A DNA stretch of 64,000 nucleotides from the NCBI GenBank assembly GCA_026936325.1, contig JAPTHN010000003.1, positions 69,125,192-69,189,191 of the forward strand. The letters are read 5' to 3'. The position numbers were made by a program, and so were the translations under genes. This DNA is from Platynereis dumerilii (taxonomy: Eukaryota > Annelida > Polychaeta > Phyllodocida > Nereididae). The notes beneath the pieces are model-generated. The model searched no databases and was not told the origin of the DNA. It saw only the letters and a program-made list of their open reading frames with translations. This document shows, piece after piece, positions 37,925 to 51,600 of the stretch; positions within the stretch are counted from its first letter, which is position 1, and every line of letters starts with the position of its first letter.

Positions 37925-39860
37925 ACCTAAGCCAAAATGGTAGCAATCAAAGACCAAGTCCTTAAACAGCAATGAGTACTCACAGCGGCAGAAAATTTGA
38001 AGAATCGCGACGCAATAGATTTTCTAATCCTGGAAGGAAGAAAGGCACTTTATGCATTCCACCGAGTGCATATATACTACAGATTGGCTGAAATTTTTCC
38101 ATGGCTCTTCTATCTTTAAGGCAGGTGCATTCCTGGGAATTCATTTGTCATGTCTCACTAATGATGATGGAGAACATTTTAGATTTAAGGTTGTCTATTC
38201 TTCCAATAAATGCAGGAACTTTGGAGTGGTTTGAAATGATCTTAAAGCACATGTGCAAAAATGGCTGTCAAGTGAGGACTTCAACTCTGAACTCGTGATT
38301 ACAAGATGCAACCATCCATCATATTGTCTATCTATCTATACACCTGTCCATCTACCTGCCTGATTACTGTGCACATCGCAATTATCACATAGCATTTAAC
38401 GTATCAGCCCTTGTAACATGCCCCTAGAGGCACATATCTGCCCTGATAATAGTAACTTGCACCAAGTGTAAAGCATTAGAAATGTTCTTACAATAGACAC
38501 GGTTTTCTTAACAATATCAGAAGAGCAACATAAGCACCAATCAATGACCAAGTCCTTAAACGGCAATGAGTACTCACAGCAACTGAAAATTTGAAGAATA
38601 GCAAAGCAATGGATTTTCTAATCCTTGAAGAGGGAAAGGCACTTTATGCATTCCCTCAAGTAATTAATTAAGACCTCAGACCCCATCCTGGTAAGTTTGC
38701 GATATTTAAGATATTCATAATATAATGATACAAAGAGGTTTATAAAGTATTTTATTCTTAAGCACATCTTCAAAACATGTCATAAAACCATTCAAAATTG
38801 TTCAAATTACAAACTTCCATTTTAAAATGTCAATGATCTATTGAGAAAATAAATAATAATCATTTATGAGGCAATGAAATCATTCAACACTTAAACAAAT
38901 TGAAACAGAAAAATGTATTATATGTAGCAATTACGCCTAAAATCATTCAGAAATTTTGTTTAACTCAATTTTAAGTTAAATTTCAGAAAATAAATTGTTC
39001 TTCATCAAACTAAAAACATCACATCTCATTCATTCAAATAAGTTAACATTCACAATTGTTAATACATAATTATGCAGTTGTTATCACCCCATAATGGCAT
39101 TTATTTCTGAACAGAATTAATTATTTCATAGCGGATAAAGAAAAGTATATATATATACACTGTAAATTTCTAACTGTATAAAGACAACAGATTCTTATCA
39201 TAAGAAGACATTAAAGAAGGTGTATTCAGGATTAATGGAGAAAACAAAGGCTACTGAAGGGGGGAGGCTGGCATGCATTGGTCAGAGAGACTAAATATCC
39301 GGTGAGATGGTCAATGATACCAAAAAGATTTTAAAAAGACACTGTATGAAAGTAAATCAGAAATTTTGATCTTGACCCCGAAACAATAGTCTGCTGGCTG
39401 TATGGTATAGTATAGTATAGTTCTCCTATAGGGGGAAACAGATACAAGACTTTCTAACTTCTATAATCTACTGTAATTTTATGATAAAATTTTTTTTACA
39501 TTTACTCTCAACAAGCATCGTAAATGATTGGTCATAATATCAATGATGGTCAGAGACGCAATTTGCTGGGGCCAGGGGGGTGTTCTTCCACCTCCCACGT
39601 CTTCAACTCTATTTGATAGCGGAGACACGGTCGTGAACCGACCCTCTCTGGATGAATGGGGTGAGGGCGGCGGCAGAATGCTGTGTCTCTTGTGACAAAT
39701 GATGTCGCAGAACCACTCAAAGTGTCAAGAAACAAATGGGCAAAATATCAATTTCTCCTTTGGTTATTTTAGCTCGGTACTGTAACATGGTTCACACCAC
39801 TCATCTACCTGAAATTAATTGAGAGAGCACTTCATAGTTAATTGAAAGGCTACGCCCTCT
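37925..39860. repeat. Segmental duplication, copy 2 of 2
   Basis: Direct paralogue of 16715-18730 (see there). Differences include short indels near 38735 and a deletion of roughly 70-80 bases near 39610, relative to the other copy. Diverges after gcttgacat near 39870. Confidence 0.8.
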
Positions 39861-41297
39861 TGCTTGACATTTTGCACTGTTATGCGACAACATATGCGAC
39901 AACAAGACAGCTGCGGCCTCACGGCCTTCGTATCACATGACTTCCCAGAAAATTATTGGAATATTTTCTCTTCAGATTGTAATGTGAAATCGGCTTGAAA
40001 AAATATTATCCTGAACATAAATACAAATGACCTTATGAAAGATACATGTAAAGACACACCCTCAGGATAGCAATCATTTATCAATTCAACATTGAACACA
40101 CAGCGAGCTATTTCAATCTATTTAGGACACTTTCAACAACTTTCAACATCAATCTAACACATATAACAATTACGCATAACAAACTGAGTATTCTATCATT
40201 AGATATTCAAGTCTCACATCCATTTTCCCATGTCTTGAAAAAGCATTTATGGTGAGTTTATCACTTTCATAGCAAATGACCCAGTGGACTGAATTACAGG
40301 ACTCTTGGGAAAAAAATAGAGAGGTTTATTAAAGCACCCTATAAGGTTTTTTTGGGGTCATGGAGGTGATGAGGTTGAGAGCATCATCTGCTCCTCCTTG
40401 GGCCTGAAGCCCCTGTCTAGTACTGGTGTACTCCTAAAACATGCCAGTGGTGTGAGGTTGTCTGCTCTTCTTCCCCAATATCACCAGCTCTCATATTTAT
40501 TTCCATGAGTGCGAGTATTGGTGGGGTGTGATCGCTTCAAAAGCCAACTGTGCATGGGTGGAATTATAACATTATGAAATTGTTCGTTCATGAATTAAGT
40601 TAGTTGCAATTGATGTATTTTCTGTAAAAGTGTCATTTGCGCCATCTTTCCTTTTCAATAAAAACCTACCATTATTAACATACAAATCAGTGCTTGAATT
40701 TGGAATATGGTGACCAGTTTCGTTTACTAGGATGACTTTTGTTGTGCCGGTACAACCCATATCTGCCGAGTAGCTCCTCCTCCTTTTTTGAGGAGGGAGC
40801 TGCACATTTTGTTGTTTGATAACTGGCCTCAAAACTTCATGCAATTATTGTATTTTGTGTTCAAAATTTACATTTGATTTGAAAATGAGTGTAAGTATCA
40901 AATATTTTGTACGTGACTGACCAATCAAACAAATTTAAGTGTTCCGACACTGTGCATGTATAAAATTATAGCATTATCAAATTGTTCATGATTTCAGGAC
41001 CTTGCTTTCCCTTACCTGCCACACACAATTGCTAACTACGAACCTATATTTCCCTCACAACTGACGTACATTTCCTTTTAGGGGATTAATTCCACTTTTC
41101 CAACAATGCAAAGAACCAAATCTGTCCGTGCACCAACATTGATTAAGATTCGACTGCGCTTGACTGCGACACTGGCAAAGTGGAACTGCTAAAGGTGATC
41201 AACTTTAAATTCTCCTTCTTATCATACCTCAATGAGGCAAATGAATGAGCTCAAACTTTGCTGGCAACTAAATTCACCCTCCTCCCTTCAGTTGCTG
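39861..41297 (-). other. Region downstream of the Neto-like gene, possible 3' UTR
   Basis: Lies 3' of the stop codon at 41298 on the minus strand. Minus-strand AATAAA signals occur at 40497-40502 and 40325-40330 and could end the transcript about 0.8-1 kb after the stop. The signals are too common in AT-rich DNA to be decisive. A 90-residue minus-strand frame at 40572-40844 has no recognisable domain and probably lies within the UTR. Confidence 0.35.
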
Positions 41298-42610
41298 TCA
41301 GACAGGGTGGTGTTGAGTCGCGCTCCGATTGGGACGAGTGTAGAAGACGTCAGGGGAAGATGTGTCTCTGTAAGACTTTGAGGGGGAGCGGTTAGGCCTG
41401 TCGTCTGGCATCCTACGTCTGTCAATTCTATCTGCTGATGACTGTCTTTCTGGGTATGAAACTACTCTAGGTTGTTCTCTTGAATAAGAAGCATCGCTCA
41501 AATCTCGAGGCTCCCTACGAGGTGAACGGTTCAAATGTTCACCGTACGATGCTCTCCTCCTGTCATCTGCATCGTATGAAATACGGTTTTGCTCATGTCC
41601 AAAATCACGGTCCCTGATATCTCTGCGGTATTCACGAGGGTCACGGTAATCTCGGTACTCCCTCGGAGCATAATAGTCTCTTCTCGGATGGTCATATGAG
41701 TCATAATGGTCCCGGGAAACCCTGTATCGATTGTCACTTAATGGCCCTGAATAAGTCCTGCTATATGGTAAACTTTCTGGTCTATATTGCCTATGATCGT
41801 CATATGGAGTATGATCAAAGTGTGGATAATCATCGTATAAATCCAGTTCATTAGACGCAGAACGACTGACTCGTCTCATATGTGCAACATCAGGCGCTGG
41901 TCCATATCTTGGATCACGGAAGAGTTCAAATCCATAAACTCTTCTGGGTGGATGGACAGGGGCTCTGGAATAATCATCACCAACATGATCTCGAGCATCT
42001 CTGCTGTACGGTGGGTTGTAATCAATTGACTGCTGAGTCGGCAATGGAGAAACGTTAGGTTTCAAAACGTCGCTCCTGTCACTACGCACTGTCTCTAGAG
42101 AGAGGCGACGTTTCAGAAGAGTATTTCTCTTATTAGGGTCTTTGGGCAAGCAGTTTTTTTCTGGTCTGCTGTCTTTCCTGGGACTAGTTTTTGGCGATGC
42201 TCTGCGAGGTGAATTATGTTTCTCCACACTTACAACTGAAAGGTTTATATTTGGTATTGCATCATCATCTTGGAAACTTCGGAAGCTTGGACCATCTATA
42301 AGATCTTTACCAACTAAACAATCATCATCTTTGACAGTGTGAATATTGCCATTTCTATTTACTTTCCCATCTACATGATTTCTCGGGGACAGGCATGGAG
42401 AGGAAGACCTATTCAACAAAGTTGTCATTTCAACATTGTGACGTTTTTCTTGCTTCAATGCCAACATACGACGTCGTTTTTCTTTGCGATGTTGGTGACA
42501 TGTCACGAAGACAGCGAGACTGATTATAGTGACAATGAATCCTCCAACACATCCCAATATAATAGTGCTGTAAGTGATGACTATAGGTTGGTCCACCGGA
42601 GCCTCAGTCG
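41298..42610 (-). CDS. Neto: Neto-like gene, last exon: transmembrane segment and cytoplasmic tail
   Basis: The acceptor is cag just above 42610, preceded by a pyrimidine-rich tract. Reading starts with two bases that complete the threonine codon split with the LDLa exon, then TEAPVDQPIVITYS and the membrane helix. After HQHRKEKRRRM (stop-transfer, positive inside) the tail is rich in Arg, Asp, Tyr and Ser. A dense stretch around 41590-41720 contains repeated RDY, REY and RD units and many potential tyrosine and serine phosphorylation sites. A single uninterrupted frame of 436 codons under this composition argues for a real, constrained exon. The stop is at 41298-41300. Confidence 0.9.
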
Positions 42611-45600
42611 CTGAAAGAAAGAGGACATCACCAGATGAAAATATAATTGTACGGCGTCCCCTTCATGTTTTTCATAGGTCTGCATAATTTAATGAAAAGG
42701 AAATAAGGATTGAGTGAATTTTCACACAATTTACTGTCCCAATCAGTTGAATCAATATTCATAATGGTTTCAGTTTAATCAAGTTAGACTGAACAGTGTC
42801 ATATTTAGGGGGTGGCCATTGAGCTATGCCTCCCGCTCAGGCCGCGAGTGACCGCATATTTGTCGCATGTAATGGCTCCCCCAGGTGCCCCTCTCAGGAC
42901 ATTTCCAGATATGCCACTGAATGTCAAAGTCTGTTATAAACACCTCCCTGTGTTATCAATATGTTTGACAGTCAGTGAAATCCTATAACTTCACTGTTCA
43001 TCATCGGTCACTTACTTGGCGGACGTTCATCACAGTCTTGTTCATCCCAGGAATAATTGCAGTTAACGATACTGTTGCATTTCAGACTCATAGGAATACA
43101 CGCCTGATCCCCACAGTCAAACTGAGATGAGGTACAAGGCCCTGCATGAAAAGGAAGGTAAAACACTTTATTAAATACATTAATCAATAGTCATGTACAG
43201 TTGCTATTGAAAGTAATTACACCCCTCAGTTACTTGCCATTTGATTCGATATTAAATGTGTTGCATGAACAGGGAAATAACAGCTATGATATTGCTGCAA
43301 GCATGTCCATTGATGTCTACCAAGGATATGTTTTTTAAACAAGACTAGTCTGTTTGTTTTTTGTTTTTTTCAGGAAGAAGGCATACACCTTGGAAGTAGA
43401 AGTTTGGGATTGAACAAAGAATTTTCTGGTTTCAATTTGGTATAATGATTACTAGTTTGCTAGAATAACATAAAAAATAACAAGAGAAGCGCAGGCTGCG
43501 CAGCATCGGCAATTGCACTACATTCTTCCCCATAGAATACATACCTGGTGTAAAGATGGTAAACAAAGTTTTAAATTGTGGAAGCAACACAGGATTTATT
43601 GCATAGACCCTCAAGTAGACGTGATTGCTGACAGATTTGAATTCTTTGGCAGCCATACCACAAACTTGCTTTCTTCTATCTGAGGTGGCCGTGGTTCTGT
43701 CGTAAAGCTCCATGAAACTGTCACTGCAATCCTGGGGAGTGCTCATCACAAAATTTTCCCAGCGCATGTAAAACTGAAAAAAGGGGATCATGTCACAGTG
43801 TACAGTAAAGACTGGAACAACTTTATGGCAGACTTCCAACACCACATTACACAGTGTGGCCAACAGTTCTTCTCCGTGCAGCTGGCACACTGTTACAACT
43901 ACAACTTCATCTGGGAAGTATAGAAAAGGAGGGTATGATTTATTTAGAGGATTAAGTAGACCTAAAACTGTTTACCGATTTACCTTTTTTTATGACCATA
44001 AATCTGTTTTCTTGTCTATTTTACTTAGACAAAATCGACCAACAATGTGTGAAAAGGGTTCTTAAAGTTAATGGGAAAAGAATTTGGTGAATAGTTACGT
44101 TCTTGGAATCATTTAACTCCTATTACTTTTCATTTTGGGATTGTGTTGCAAGTTGAGCCAAGATGTCAGCACCTACCCTGTGACCAGGATCAGCATAGAG
44201 AACCCAAGTGCAGTCTACAGGTTCTCTGGTTACATTTGATCTTCTCAAAAACTTTTCAGGAATATTTGAAGTGTGTATCTGACCTTCTGGCGATGAAAGC
44301 TCCACATCGATCCGACAAACTGAAAGGGAAATATTTCTGTGTCAAGACGATGATTTTCAACATTAACTTTTCTGAAGAGAATACCATTATGGAGATTAGT
44401 ACTTGTGTTTGATAAACTGCCAAGCTGTAAACATTTGTTCAATAACTTTCTCTTCAGAGATTAAATAATTTCTCATATAATTAATCTTATTCTAGGCACA
44501 CTGTATGATTGACTTTGCACTTGATATTTTATGGTACTTTGTAGATAGATATTTTCTTTCCAAGTTCATGTCTTCTTAAAAAACTATGAAGTTTAAATTG
44601 TGCATTTTGAAAAAAAATCAAAAATTATTTGGTTGGCTAAAGAAATTAGTCAGTGATTAAAAAGATAAGGCATTACAAGAAAGACATTTTGGAAAATTAA
44701 TAGTGTTTTACATGAACAAAAATCACACTGCTGTGAAAATATATGGTTAAAGCACTTTTACCCTACACTAGTATTTTTGTGTGGGTGTGAAATATGGGTG
44801 TATTTCAAATTATTTGTTGTAGCAAAGTGTGATTCAAAAATAAGTATATACTACACAATACCCTCATTGTAATAGGCTGCCGAATGAAAAAAGAACAATA
44901 CAACCATTTAATCTAATTTAAAACTATCCTACATTTCTCAATATTTCTAAGACAAAAAATCTACAAAATCACTTAACTTAAGGACCCAGGGCTAGGAGAT
45001 CTAGTGGGATTACTGGGTGGGATATATGCAAGATTGGTTTAATAATTTCGATTGACAGGATACAATTTCACAATTATGATTCAGAAATTATGACGTAATT
45101 TTGCCAAAGGGGGTACTACTTCCCCCCACTTTTCTGTTAGTAAATCCCCCGTTCTCAATGGTCGCTTATGCATGGTCATCGTTTAACTTCACAACAATAT
45201 TATTTATTTAATAGCCAATACAATTGTGATGGAGAATCATTCACACCTAATATAACCAAGCAGTCAGTTTCTCATACTGCACTTCACACCATCCAACAAA
45301 AATTATTCAAAACCCACGAGCAAACAGTTTTGGTGATAGGACATAACATAAGAGCATTAATAAACCCAGACACTAAGCCCGTTCGGTCAGTGGTGCATTC
45401 TGTTTGAAGCTTCAGCAGAAAGCAACAGCAGTCTTAACAGTGAGGCTGCGGGCTTCCATTTGTGTACATTCTTAGCATTTAGCATCTCTCCGAAACAAAT
45501 ATATATCATTAAGGCAACTCAGATTCCATCTGCTACAAATACTGCTATGTTGAGACATAACTAGAGTCACATTAACATTTAGCATCTCTCCGAAACAAAT

Positions 45601-48600
45601 ATATATCATTAAGGCAACTCAGATTTTATCTGCTACAAATACTGCTATATTGAGGCATTACCAGAGTCACTTTTTAAAACATTTAGCATCTCTCCGAAAC
45701 AAATATATATCATTAAGGCAACTCAGATTCCATCTGCTACAAATACTGCTATGTCCAGACATTACCAAAGCCACAACGCAAAGTCTCACTTTACAGCCAA
45801 AGAATTATGAGCAATTCCCTTATATATGTTCATTCAGTGATGTCATGTAAGTAAGTGAAACAACTGATGTTTTGCTGTTGAGTTATTGCTAAACATCGTC
45901 AGCCAAACTGCTTGTGGGACCATTGATTCTCATCTGAAAACAAAGGGGCGTCATAGAACTGATTGATAGGAAGACCATATATTCCTTTATTAGTGTAGAA
46001 CTGGCTAGGGCAGCTATCATGATCTCTCTTTTCAATGTAGGACCAAGAATTGAACAAAATACTTTTGACCAACAAATTTGAGTGAAAAGTAAAATATTGG
46101 GCGGTGAAACTCTTTCTTCTGGTACTTTTTCCAGCATCTTCTTAGAGAAGGGATGTGCTAGGATGATGTCATAACATTGATACTATGATGAACTGGAAAA
46201 TACACTAATAGATGAAATTTAGAAATGGGGCACCATGAGCCACTTGGGCACCCTAAGCCAGTTTCAATTAAGTTTTAATGTATCTCCTCATGCAATTAAA
46301 GTTGAATTGTAACAACAACTCTGCTGCTGTAAGTCCAGAATTGTAGTGCAAGCAATCAGCAGCTGTTTAGGACACATTTGTGCTATTTTCATCGAAAAAT
46401 ATGCAAAATCCATCTAATCGATATTCTGGTATGTGCCAAGGGGAAATTTCAAGTACAACATCTGGTTTATGAGGTATCAGTTCTTTACAGTTGAATGAGA
46501 AGGATAATACATGTATGTAAACAGCCCCCCATGACGTGGCTCATGTATACATTTTTTAAAGATGATGTTTTGGCTATTTTTAAAGTATGTAGAATATAAT
46601 GTACATAACAACACTGGATATTATAGCCAAGATGTCTTGCTATGATCATATAAAGCAAGCAGCTATTTACCTTTGAAACTTTAGGCTTAGGAGCTTAATA
46701 TGGAAAAGCGGCTCATGGTGCCCCGCTCTCCCCTACATATCACTCAAATCTTATGCAAGTAAGTGATAAAATCACATTAGCCTTGGTTCTCACTAACTAA
46801 ATAATACAAGATCTATACCCACAATGGTCATGTAGATAACTCTGAGTATAGAGCAAAGATAAGTGGCAACCATTTGTCGTAGACATACCTTAAATATCCT
46901 CCTTAATATTGCGGTGCATATCAGAATCCATGTTCTCACAAGCAGTTTGTTTAGGATGTTACGCATTTATCCACTAGCAAAAACAGCTGCGTCCCACATA
47001 CTTCAAGCAGAATTGTCTTAATTTAGCCAGTATTTTCCATGCTATAAGCACATACAAGATGTACCAGTGAACAACTCATGCCTCTTGAGTGACACTTATA
47101 TAGACAATTTTTTTTCCTTTCACTGTGAAAGATAGGACCAAGTCCTGAAGTGACATCACCCATCATGAACAGCACCGTAATCACTCATATTTCATTAGCT
47201 GTAAGGCTGTAAGCTATGACTTATTGAAATAAAAGAATACACCACTGTAAATGACTTGGTTGACATAAACAATTCTATCATTGTCCAAAATTATGAGGAT
47301 ACTATGACAATACACAATCAGTCATGCACCACAGTAGCATTAATAAGGTAATTATTACCCTACAGACACACCTTCATCCATTAGTAAGTCATCTGTGGCG
47401 GAAATATTAGTAAATGCATTATCGATCAAACATCAAAATTGGATTTGTGGTACTATGAATTATTTTCGTACTTACGTGAACTGTTTGTTTCCTCCAATAG
47501 CACATCTGCAAGAGGCAATAAAGAAACTCGGTAATAATATCAAAGTTGTCAAGTTTATAGAATTTGAATTGTTTTTAACTGTCTTTTTATCCACTTTACA
47601 TGGTATTTTATATTCTTATGCCATTTGCGTATGAATAAATGATATATATATAGCCTGTATTTTCCAATCCAAGTCTAGAACAGCCTCCCCATTGTTTAAT
47701 AATGCCCAACATAGTATCACCAATTATCACCAAGTATCACCAATTATCACCAATTATCACATTTCGCAATCATTTTTGGCAACCCAGAAGTTCTTGTTTT
47801 TTAAACTTTTTAAAATAAATTATCCCTGCACCTACCTTGTGGAGTGATTTTGATGAATTCATAGACTGCTCTGAATCCGGAATATTCTATGGACTCATCC
47901 GACTTGAATCGTATCCATAAAAACCTGGAAAGGCTGTCGACTAGAGGAGGGTGCTTTTTGCCACAATATCTTCCAACAAGAGGGGAATATCCGAACGGCC
48001 CATTGCGAAGTTCTAAGAAGTCATATTGGCATTCTTCGGAATGTTCAATATGGAAATCATCCCGGAAATCGAGGCGGATTCGGTATCCAGGAGGCGCTGT
48101 TTGAAATAATGAGAAGAGAAAAAGCATGAGAAATGTAAAGAAAACTTCTGCAAGAAGCAAAGACTTGAATACATACATGTATATACATCTGTGTATGAGG
48201 GGTGTCCCAAAAAGTTCAGACCAATTATTCTCGGAAGACATATTTATTTGAGGAATGAAATGTTCACAAAATTAATTTCAGGTATTTTGCTTTGCTACCA
48301 TACCATTTTTGAAAATATGGAACTTGTTGGAACTGTTTCAATGTCTTTTTTGTTACCATGGAAACAAAAGGTCAGTACACCCAGCAAAGCCCAATGTTTT
48401 CACCCAAATCCAATTGTCTGGCCTTGCAAATAATCATAAAATTTACTGTTTATTTGCAATTGAAGAGCCTGAAAATTTTATTTGGTAGCCTGACAGCACC
48501 ATTAAGTTTTTTTCTTAAATTTAAAGCCACTATAATCAGTTTACAGTCTGTTCTGAAGTACCACAATTAACATTCAGGTATCCAAGGGTGCCAGAACCAG

Positions 48601-51600
48601 GGGAGGGTGCAATCGTCCCTCCTGCCATTGTCCAAGGGGGGCAGGGGGGACATGGGTGCCCTTTAAATATCAAAGAAAAAAATTATTTGGCCTTGTTTTA
48701 CGAATTTTAGGCACAAATTGTAGGTATTTAACCAAATTATCATTGATTCTCTATTTAAATTTTGTCATACAAAATAGGCGCTAACATGATCTGCCCTTTT
48801 TCGTCTGACCGCCCGTGCTGTCCACGATTCCTTCCGGCACCCCTGCAGGTATCCTAAATATTGGACAATGGCATCTGGCGCACTCCTCCATGTACCACTA
48901 CCACTTGGAAATGTATTCATATTTACACAGTTGTAGACTCTTGAGAGCCATCTTACTGTAACGCTGAGTGACCACAATTACAAGTACAGTAGCTCTGTAT
49001 AGCTCAAAGAAAAATTGGGAGCATCAGAAATAAGCTAGTTGAAAAGGCAAATCCGTACAGTCCTTTGTTATATTATGCACAGACTTCTGCGATGCAATCC
49101 TTATCGGCCTTCACCCTCAACTCCTCAATCAACTTAAGTGGATTTCTTGGCATCTAAGAGTGGGTGGTGAATATTTTGCAAATTTTCATCCCTCTGTTCG
49201 ACAGCTAACCATGTAGTACGACTATACAATATGTTAGAGTTACGTGGTTATTTGTTTCAATGTTACGAAAACACAAGCATGACTCATAATAATATCTTCC
49301 CCCTCATGCAAATGAGGTTTCTATTTCTTAAAACCATTGAGGGTATTCTATATTGTTCTAACCATTAAAGTAGAAATTGATATTGTTATGATAAAACGAC
49401 CTATTTTGAATAACTGATTAAATAATAATGTTGAAAGGGTATTGAGTTTAAGAAATTTGAAAATGCAGAAACATAAAATCAATGTTTGGAGAAACAAAAA
49501 GAATTCAATGGTTGTTGTTCAGAATTTCATCTTGCAAGCCTGCTCAACTGACTAAGAACCGGAATAAATTGAGAATAATGAATAAAGTTCATAGAGTTAC
49601 TACAAAGGCATTTTTATAGCTTTTCGTTTATCCATAATCAAAGCAACATTATAGGCTTCGTGAAATTGAGACTGATCTGGCAAAACCACTCTTGGACATA
49701 ATATCATTGGAAAAAAACAAATATGCTGAAATCAGGAGAACTCTATAAATTGGTTACTCAATATTTAAGTTTCAATGTTTTTGAATATAAAAAATAGAGG
49801 AAGTGATCTATTCAAACAGAAATTGAGATTGATCATCATCATGGTTGTTTATGATGTATTATAATATATTAAAATATATGGCTCATTAAGTATTTTAAAG
49901 AGAGTTGAATTGAATTGAAAGTGGTTTCCAATGCTTTTTGTGTCGGAATAGATGGTATATTTCTTGAAAGAAAGCACTATAGTTATATAGTACTGTCTGC
50001 AATAAGTGGATTTCTTGGCATCTAAGAGTGGGTGGTGAATATTTTGCAAATTTTCATCCCTCTGTTCGACAGCTAACCATGTAGTACGACTATACAATAT
50101 GTTAGAGTTACGTGGTTATTTGTTTCAATGTTACGAAAACACAAGCATGACTCATAATAATATCTTTCCCCTCATACAAATGAGGTTTCTATTTCTTAAA
50201 ACCATTGAGGGTATTCTATATTGTTCTAACCATTAAAGTAGAAATTGATATTGTTATGATAAAACGACCTATTTTGAATAACTGATTAAATAATAATATT
50301 GAAAGGGTATTGAGTTAAAGAAATTTGAAAATGCAGAAATATAAAATCAATGTTTGGAGAAACAAAAAGAATTCAATGGTTGTTGTTCAGAATTTCATCT
50401 TGCAAGCCTGCTCAACTGACTAAGAACCGGAATAAATTGAGAATAAAGTTCATAGAGTTACTACAAAGGCATTTTTATAGCTTTTCGTTTATCCATAATC
50501 AAAGCAACATTATAGGCTTCGTGAAATTGAGACTGATCTGGCAAAACCACTCTTGGACATGATATCATTGGAAAAAAACAAATATGCTGAAATCAGGAGA
50601 ACTCTATAAATTGGTTACTCAATATTTAAGTTTCAATGTTTTTGAATATAAAAAATAGAGGAAGTGATCTATTCAAACAGAAATTGAGATTGATCAACAT
50701 CATGGTTGTTTGTGATGTATTATAATATATTATAATATATGGCTCATTAAGTATTTTAAAGAGAGTTGAATTGAATTGAAAGTGGTTTCCAATGCTTTTT
50801 GTGTCGGAATAGATGGTATATTTCTTGAAAGAAAGCAGTATAGTTATATAGTACTGTCTGCATGAAAGCGAAACATGGAGTTGTTTTGCCATATAGCGTA
50901 AATGCTAAACATCTCCAAACAAAATGTGTGTGAAAGCATGACTACTCATCCGATGAGATGAAAACATAATGAGTAATAAAGGGCACTATTTGAGGTATGT
51001 GGCATACATGGCTGTAATTTTCTTTGACCTACCAATAGTAAAATATTTGGAGTCAAATTCTTTGATAATTGAGAGAACTCCCATCCCCATTGAATTGTAT
51101 TGGCCTTGGGTTACCCTTACTCATACAAGACTTTGTCCCATATGTATATAGGACAAGGATATCTTTATTATAGTGACAAGTGACATTTTACAGAATAATA
51201 ATACATGTCGAAACAGAGATGAGTATACAAAATCACCCAGCCCCAATGGGCTTATTTGTCACTTTAAATAATTTTACATTGAAAATACATAAATAGGTGG
51301 CAGCACAAATAAATTTTTTTCAAACTAGCTGTTATTGATAAACACACTTTTTTTGTATATAAAAGGCATTATTTATAAATATGGCAGTATATTTCTGACA
51401 GTCATCATCATTTAGAAACATAAATTTGTCTATATCATCAATATCTTTGAATTCTGGGTATATTGCAGTTATCTTTGTATAAAGCTTCTTTCTTTCAGTT
51501 TCATATTTTGGACATTCACATAGAAAGTGGAATTCATCTTCTATCAGTTGACTATTACAGATTTAACATGTTCTATTATTAAGGTTTACATTTGAAAATC

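Larger units (their letters stand above)
44320..47835 (-). other. Intron between CUB1 and CUB2 exons
   Basis: Donor gtaggt at 47835, acceptor cccttt-cag ending at 44320. It contains a triplicated roughly 100-bp repeat, a motif-array MITE and a short minisatellite (all listed separately), otherwise AT-rich DNA without recognisable exons. Confidence 0.75.

Noticed and set aside
40572-40844. Separate small gene downstream of the Neto-like stop
   Set aside because: No domain or start context; it fits better as 3' UTR or intergenic sequence.
41531-41737. 68-residue frame overlapping the Neto tail in another frame
   Set aside because: Shadow of the long tail exon; methionine/threonine-rich composition follows from the RDY codon repeats.
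48193-48240. Mariner-like terminal sequence (aggggtgtcccaaaaagttc)
   Set aside because: No matching inverted end was found downstream, so a half element cannot be supported.
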